Assembly: GCA_900078775.1 (NCBI GenBank)
Contig: LT549889.1
Location: 4,712,001-4,776,000, forward strand
Length of the DNA: 64,000 nt
DNA from: Mycolicibacterium aurum
GTDB taxonomy: Bacteria; Actinomycetota; Actinomycetes; Mycobacteriales; Mycobacteriaceae
Direction of reading: 5' to 3'
Numbering within the stretch: position 1 is the first letter of the stretch; each line of letters begins with the position of its first letter. Below, in pieces: positions 60,060-64,000 of the stretch. Made by a program: the position numbers and the translations under genes. Under the pieces are notes generated by a model. It saw only the letters and a program-made list of their open reading frames with translations. It was not told the origin of the DNA and ran no database searches.

Positions 60060-61216
60060 GACACCACCTCCGAAATCCGTCCACTGTCATCGTCGCGCAT
60101 GGTGACCTCGATCCGGCGCACATCCCAGTCCACCGGCAGGTCCTCGGGTACCGCCGCGGTCACCAGGACCTGTTCGGCCGACGCCGCGACCCTGGCCAGC
60201 GCCTGGCGCCGGGCGTTGTCGAGCTCGGCGAAGACATCGTCGAGCAGCAGCACCGGATCGCTGCCATCGGTGCGCAGGAGTTCGTAGGCGGCCAGCCGCA
60301 AACCCAGTGCCATGGACCAGGATTCACCGTGGCTGGCGTAACCCTTGGCCGGTTGCTCACCGAGGCGCAGATCCAGGTCGTCGCGGTGCGGTCCGACCAG
60401 ACACACCCCGCGCTCGAGTTCGGCAGACCTCTTGATCCGTAATTCCTCGAGCAGCGCGGCCTCGTAGACACTCGGGTCGACGGTGCCGGCCGTGGCCTCG
60501 GCCTCCACGGTGTCCACCGCACTGCGGTACTTGATCGCGGCCGGTCGGGAGGCCGGCGCCAGCAGCTGGTACGCCTTCTCCACCTCCGGTGCGAGCTGGT
60601 TGACCAGATCGACCCGTGCCGAGATCAGTTGTGCGCCATGGGCTGCGAGGTGTCCGTCCCACGACTCGAGGGTGTCCAGCATGGAACTGTCACCGCGGTA
60701 GCGGGCCGGGCCCGCGGACTTCAACAACGCGGTGCGCTGGCGGACCACCTTGTCGTAGTCGGCCCGCACCCCGGCGATCCGGGGCCGCCTGGTGGTGGCG
60801 ACCTCGTCCAGATAGCGGCGCCGTTCCGATGGGTCTCCGCGCACCAATGCCAGATCCTCGGGTGCGAACAGCACGGCCCGCAGCACTCCGAGGACCTCCC
60901 GCGGGCTGCGCACCGGCGAGCGGTTCAGCCGGGCCTTGTTGGCCCGGCCGGTGGTGATCTCGAGATCCACCGCGAGTTCGCGACCCTCGTTGACCACCAC
61001 CGTCGAGACGACGGCACGCGGGGCACCATCCCGGATCAGGGGCGCGTCGGAGGCGACCCGGTGTGAACCGAGTGTCGCCGAATACCACAGTGCTTCCACC
61101 AGATTCGTCTTGCCGAAACCATTCGGTGCGACGAATACGGTATGCCCGGGCTCGAGATCTATCTCGGCCCGTGACCATGACCGGAAGTCGGTCAATCCCA
61201 GATGACGAACGTACAA
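60056..61216 (-). CDS. recF: RecF, DNA repair ATPase
   Basis: 386-residue SMC-like ATPase of recombinational repair, loading RecA at gaps. Walker A FVAPNGFGKTNLVEALW, signature MALGLRLAAYELLR region and Walker B DPVLLLDDVFAELDNAR are present. The first Gly of the usual G-P-N-G-x-G-K-T is Ala here, a conservative change away from the Lys-Thr core. Position between the gnd gene (2 bp) and the DUF721 gene (4-bp overlap) fits rapidly growing mycobacteria. Confidence 0.95.
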   Translation of the reverse strand: MYVRHLGLTDFRSWSRAEIDLEPGHTVFVAPNGFGKTNLVEALWYSATLGSHRVASDAPLIRDGAPRAVVSTVVVNEGRELAVDLEITTGRANKARLNRSPVRSPREVLGVLRAVLFAPEDLALVRGDPSERRRYLDEVATTRRPRIAGVRADYDKVVRQRTALLKSAGPARYRGDSSMLDTLESWDGHLAAHGAQLISARVDLVNQLAPEVEKAYQLLAPASRPAAIKYRSAVDTVEAEATAGTVDPSVYEAALLEELRIKRSAELERGVCLVGPHRDDLDLRLGEQPAKGYASHGESWSMALGLRLAAYELLRTDGSDPVLLLDDVFAELDNARRQALARVAASAEQVLVTAAVPEDLPVDWDVRRIEVTMRDDDSGRISEVVS

Positions 61217-61218
61217 AA

Positions 61219-62112
61219 CTAACCGGACTCCGAGATGCGCTGCACCGCGTGCCCACCGAACTGGTTTCGCAGTGCGGCGACAGCCTTCATGGTGGGCGAA
61301 TCATCCTGGCGGGAAAGGAATCTCGCGAAGAGTGAGGCGGCGATGCTGGGCACCGGCACGCGCAGCCGGATGGCCTCCTCGACCGTCCACCGACCCTCAC
61401 CGGAGTCCTCGGTGTACCCGGTGAGATTGTCCAGTCCCGGATCCTCCTTGAGCGCCTTGGCCAGCAGCTGCTGCAGCCAGGACCGCACCACCGTGCCGTT
61501 GGTCCAGGCCTGATACACCGCCTGCGGGTCCTTGACCAGCTCCTCGGCGGCCAGCATCTCGTAGCCCTCCGCGTAGGCGGTCATCAGCGCGTACTCCACC
61601 CCGTTGTGCACCATCTTGGTGAAGTGGCCGGCTCCGATGGGACCGGCGTGCACGAAACCGTCGGCCTTCTCACCGGCCGGGCGCAGGGTGTCGAAGATCG
61701 GCATGGCCCGGGCGACATCCTCGTCACTGCCACCGACCATCAGTCCATAGCCTTCGGTCAATCCCCAGATGCCACCCGAGACACCCGCGTCGATGAAAGA
61801 GATTCCCTTCTCGCCCAACATCTTTGCGTGCGGCGCGTCCTCGGTGTAGCGGGAGTTCCCGCCGTCGATCACCAGGTCACCGGGCTCGAGGACCTCCGCC
61901 AGACTCGCGATCGTCGCACGGGTGACCTCGCCGGAGGGCACCATCACCCAGACCGTGCGGGGCGCGGGCAACGCCTCGGCCAGCGCGGCCAGTGACGGCA
62001 CATCGGTGACCTCCGGGCGCGGATCGTATCCGACGACCTCGTGGTCTCCCGCACGCAGACGTTCCCGCATGTTGAAGCCCATTTTGCCCAGGCCGATCAA
62101 ACCAAGTTGCAT
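61219..62112 (-). CDS. gnd: 6-phosphogluconate dehydrogenase, short form
   Basis: 297-residue decarboxylating 6-phosphogluconate dehydrogenase of the short (NAD-type) class. Rossmann motif LIGLGKMGFNMRERL, substrate region FIDAGVSGGIWGL and HFTKMVHNGVEYALM with the catalytic Lys-x2-His-Asn-Gly-x-Glu. It converts 6-phosphogluconate to ribulose 5-phosphate. Its insertion between dnaN and recF is characteristic of M. smegmatis-like rapid growers and absent from M. tuberculosis. Confidence 0.92.
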   Translation of the reverse strand: MQLGLIGLGKMGFNMRERLRAGDHEVVGYDPRPEVTDVPSLAALAEALPAPRTVWVMVPSGEVTRATIASLAEVLEPGDLVIDGGNSRYTEDAPHAKMLGEKGISFIDAGVSGGIWGLTEGYGLMVGGSDEDVARAMPIFDTLRPAGEKADGFVHAGPIGAGHFTKMVHNGVEYALMTAYAEGYEMLAAEELVKDPQAVYQAWTNGTVVRSWLQQLLAKALKEDPGLDNLTGYTEDSGEGRWTVEEAIRLRVPVPSIAASLFARFLSRQDDSPTMKAVAALRNQFGGHAVQRISESG

Positions 62113-62143
62113 ATGCGTGCGTACCTCCCCGTGGGTGAGCCGG

Positions 62144-63343
62144 TCAGCCCGGGAGGCGCACCGGCATCAACAGATAGACGTAATCAGTCTGCTCGGCGGG
62201 GAAGGGCCCCGCCGCGCCGGCCTCGACAGCATTCTCCCCTGCGGGCCGCAGCACCGCGGGACGGCTGGGCGTGGTGAATCCGAAGGTCACCCGCTCCGAG
62301 CGCAGCGACCCGAGACCGTCGGTCAGGTAGGTCGGGTTGAAGGCGATGGTCAGCGGTTCGCCGGCGAAGTCGACCTGCAGGTCTTCCTCGGCGCGGCCGA
62401 CATCGTCGGCGCCGGCCGACAGCCGGACCCCGTCCTCGCTGAACTCGAGCCGCACCTGCGCGCCTCGGTCGGCGACCAGGGCCACGCGTTTGATCGCCTC
62501 GGTGAGCTCGGCCACACCGACGGTGGCGACCGCGGTGTGCTCGGTCGGCAGCAACTGGCGGAACTTCGGGAATTCCGCGTCGAGCAGCCGGGTGGTGGTG
62601 CGCTTGCCGTTGCTGCGGATGCCCAGCAGACCTTCCTTGCCGACGGCGGCGCCGGCACCGAGCGCCAGGTGCACCTCGGTGCCGTCGGTGCCGGTCTTGG
62701 CGGCCTCGGACAGGGTCTTGGCCGGAACCAGGACTGCGGCCTCGATGCCGGCGGAGTCGGTGGACCAGGTGAGTTCACGCACCGCCAGCCGGAAGCGGTC
62801 GGTAGCTGCCAAAACGACCTTGTCGCCGGAAATTTCGACCCGGATACCGGTCAGCATGGGCAGGGTGTCGTCGCGGCCCGCGGCGACGGCGACCTGGCCG
62901 ATGGCCTCACCGAACAGGTCGGACGAGACGACACCGGTCTCGTCGGGCAGCGCGGGCAGCGACGGGTAGTCCTCGACGGCCATGGTCGGCAGCGAGAAGC
63001 GGGCACTGCCGCAGCTCAGCGAGACCCGGGTGCCCTCGACGCTGACGTCGACCGGCTTGGCCGGCAGCGATCGGGTGATGTCCGAGAGCAGTCGACCGGA
63101 TACCAAAACGCTTCCTGGAGAAGCGATTTCAGCCGCGACGCGCACCTCGGCGGAGGTCTCGTAGTCGTACCCGGAGATCGTCAGGCCGTCGTCCGAGCCG
63201 GTCAGCAGCACGCCGGCGAGCACCGGGACGGTCGGCCGGGACGGCAGGCTGCGCGCCACCCATGCCACCGCATCGGCAAAATCCTCGCGTACCAGACGGA
63301 ACTTCAAATCGGTGAGACCAACATTCGTCGTCACCACGTCCAT
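62144..63343 (-). CDS. dnaN: DnaN, DNA polymerase III beta clamp
   Basis: 399-residue sliding clamp with three clamp domains: LKFRLVREDFADAVAWVARS, GRLLSDITRSLPAKPVDVSV, LDAEFPKFRQLLPTEHTAVA and the C-terminal YLLMPVRLPG that forms the hydrophobic pocket. The ATG at 63343 (MDVVTTNVGLTDLKF) fits the mycobacterial N-terminus; an upstream in-frame start is in the oriC region. Separated from gnd by 31 bp. Confidence 0.97.
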   Translation of the reverse strand: MDVVTTNVGLTDLKFRLVREDFADAVAWVARSLPSRPTVPVLAGVLLTGSDDGLTISGYDYETSAEVRVAAEIASPGSVLVSGRLLSDITRSLPAKPVDVSVEGTRVSLSCGSARFSLPTMAVEDYPSLPALPDETGVVSSDLFGEAIGQVAVAAGRDDTLPMLTGIRVEISGDKVVLAATDRFRLAVRELTWSTDSAGIEAAVLVPAKTLSEAAKTGTDGTEVHLALGAGAAVGKEGLLGIRSNGKRTTTRLLDAEFPKFRQLLPTEHTAVATVGVAELTEAIKRVALVADRGAQVRLEFSEDGVRLSAGADDVGRAEEDLQVDFAGEPLTIAFNPTYLTDGLGSLRSERVTFGFTTPSRPAVLRPAGENAVEAGAAGPFPAEQTDYVYLLMPVRLPG

Positions 63344-63858
63344 AGCGTCCCTTCGATCTACCGCGTCAACCAGCACCTAGCTGCGGATTCCCCATGTCAC
63401 TCCGAGCGTAGTCGCGAACTGGTCGACGATCGCACCGGCGTATCGAATCACAACCGTAGAGCGTTCGGCGCGAACTTGAAAGCTATTCGCTCGGTCCGCG
63501 CAGCGGGCGGAAAGCCCCGGCGATCGCCTGCCCGACTGCTCTGTCCCCAACAGCCTGCTTTTAGAAGAAGACTCTTCTAGAGATAAAAGCAATAGTAATA
63601 GGTCCTGTGGAAGCTGTGGATCAATGCCGCTCGCTGCAGGTGGCAGCCGTGCCGGGGGTGTGGGCAGGCTGTGGAGGAACTGCGGACCGATGTGGGCCGG
63701 TTGTGCACAAATCCGGTTTTGTGGAGTGGCCGCCGGGTTGACGACAGGTTTCTCCCAGGTTGTGCACAGGCTGTCCACACCGATTTTTTGTGACGAACGG
63801 TGCCGACGGGACGAAAGTTTTTCGCAGATTTGTGGTGAGAACTACAGCCGGGACGGGC
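63344..63858. other. Chromosomal replication origin (oriC)
   Basis: 515-bp dnaA-dnaN intergenic region. It contains DnaA-box-like sites TTGTGCACA (63701-63709 and 63760-63768), CTGTCCACA (63771-63779, full match to the mycobacterial pattern), TGTGGATCA (63615-63623) and several TGTGGA-containing near matches. An AT-rich stretch at about 63560-63600, unusual in this GC-rich genome, is a likely unwinding element; it includes the inverted repeat TAGAAGA-AGAC-TCTTCTA (63562-63579). Gene order and box density match mycobacterial oriC. Confidence 0.9.
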
Positions 63859-64000
63859 TCAGCGCTTGGAGCGCTGCCGGATCCGGGTGGTGAGTTCCTT
63901 GACGTGATCGAAGATCTCACGCCGTTCCGCCATGCCGTCGCGGATCTTGCGCTCGGCGTACATGACCGTGGTGTGGTCGCGGCCGAACGCTTCACCGATG
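63859..64000 (-). CDS. dnaA: DnaA, replication initiator, C-terminal end (runs off window)
   Basis: Last 46 residues of DnaA, domain IV, with the DNA-binding signature IGEAFGRDHTTVMYAERKI, then HVKELTTRIRQRSKR and stop. The His-Thr-Thr pair contacts the DnaA box. The rest lies to the right of the window. It is transcribed leftward toward oriC and dnaN. Confidence 0.97.
   Translation of the reverse strand, partial: IGEAFGRDHTTVMYAERKIRDGMAERREIFDHVKELTTRIRQRSKR

Noticed and set aside
61080..61150. RecF Walker A Gly-to-Ala change as evidence of an inactive ATPase
   Set aside because: Only the first, tolerant Gly of the loop differs; G-F-G-K-T and Walker B are intact.

Overview
This 64 kb window is a high-GC actinobacterial chromosome segment ending at the replication origin. 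It almost certainly comes from a rapidly growing mycobacterium (Mycolicibacterium-type). The right part carries, in inverted orientation, the conserved mycobacterial origin block: dnaA (3' end only), oriC, dnaN, a short 6-phosphogluconate dehydrogenase gene, recF, a DUF721 gene, gyrB, gyrA, a DUF3566 gene, tRNA-Ile and tRNA-Ala, cwsA, ppiA, a PH-like membrane protein gene, crgA, a DUF881 gene, trpG, then pknB-pknA-pbpA-rodA-pstP-fhaB-fhaA and tRNA-Leu. MmpS/MmpL, MPT63-like and EspC-like genes agree with this assignment. GyrA has Ser at the quinolone-determining position where most mycobacteria have Ala.

Layout. 0-2.3 kb: mmpS/mmpL with a divergent TetR gene and a 20-bp palindromic operator. 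2.3-9.4 kb: a broken SDR gene, K+ transport genes (CPA antiporter and a TrkA/KTN protein), a large LAL-type LuxR regulator, an NmrA-like gene with a decayed tandem copy, and a cupin. 9.4-25.3 kb: an accessory oxidative-catabolism region. It holds a VWA/AAA+ pair and an AveC-like membrane protein, TetR, aldehyde dehydrogenase, an MFE-2-type SDR, a TauD-like dioxygenase, two Rieske oxygenases each followed by the same type of ~110-residue partner, an SDR, a ferredoxin reductase, MarR and an amidohydrolase. A Met-rich gene pair and an MPT63-like gene sit inside it. 25.3-38 kb: a DUF3516 helicase, VOC protein, GH5-like hydrolase, ascorbate-type PTS (EIIAB fusion and EIIC), Zn-ADH with an FAD/Rieske oxidoreductase, and a DUF1023 hydrolase with a lipoprotein and an EspC-like protein. 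38-64 kb: the origin-proximal core (cell-wall kinase operon, gyrase, replication genes).

The catabolic region looks like one coordinated system. A 21-bp near-palindromic element (core TATCAASTACTTG) precedes the aldehyde dehydrogenase gene, the Rieske-2 operon and (two copies) the reductase operon. The reductase can feed electrons to the two oxygenases. The SDRs and aldehyde dehydrogenase could oxidise products, and the AAA+/VWA pair resembles the NorQ/NorD and CbbQ/CbbO metalloenzyme activators. Rieske-1 has a Cys where the last Rieske His ligand should be, and the amidohydrolase lacks the HxH metal motif.

Quality caveat. gyrB, pknA (two sites), pstP (two sites) and fhaA are broken by single-base shifts. 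Most are apparent losses in C or G runs. Because gyrB, pknA and pstP are essential in mycobacteria, I read these as residual sequence errors and annotate the genes as intact in vivo. The SDR at 2.3 kb and the NmrA remnant at 8.0-8.3 kb have lost much larger segments and look genuinely decayed.
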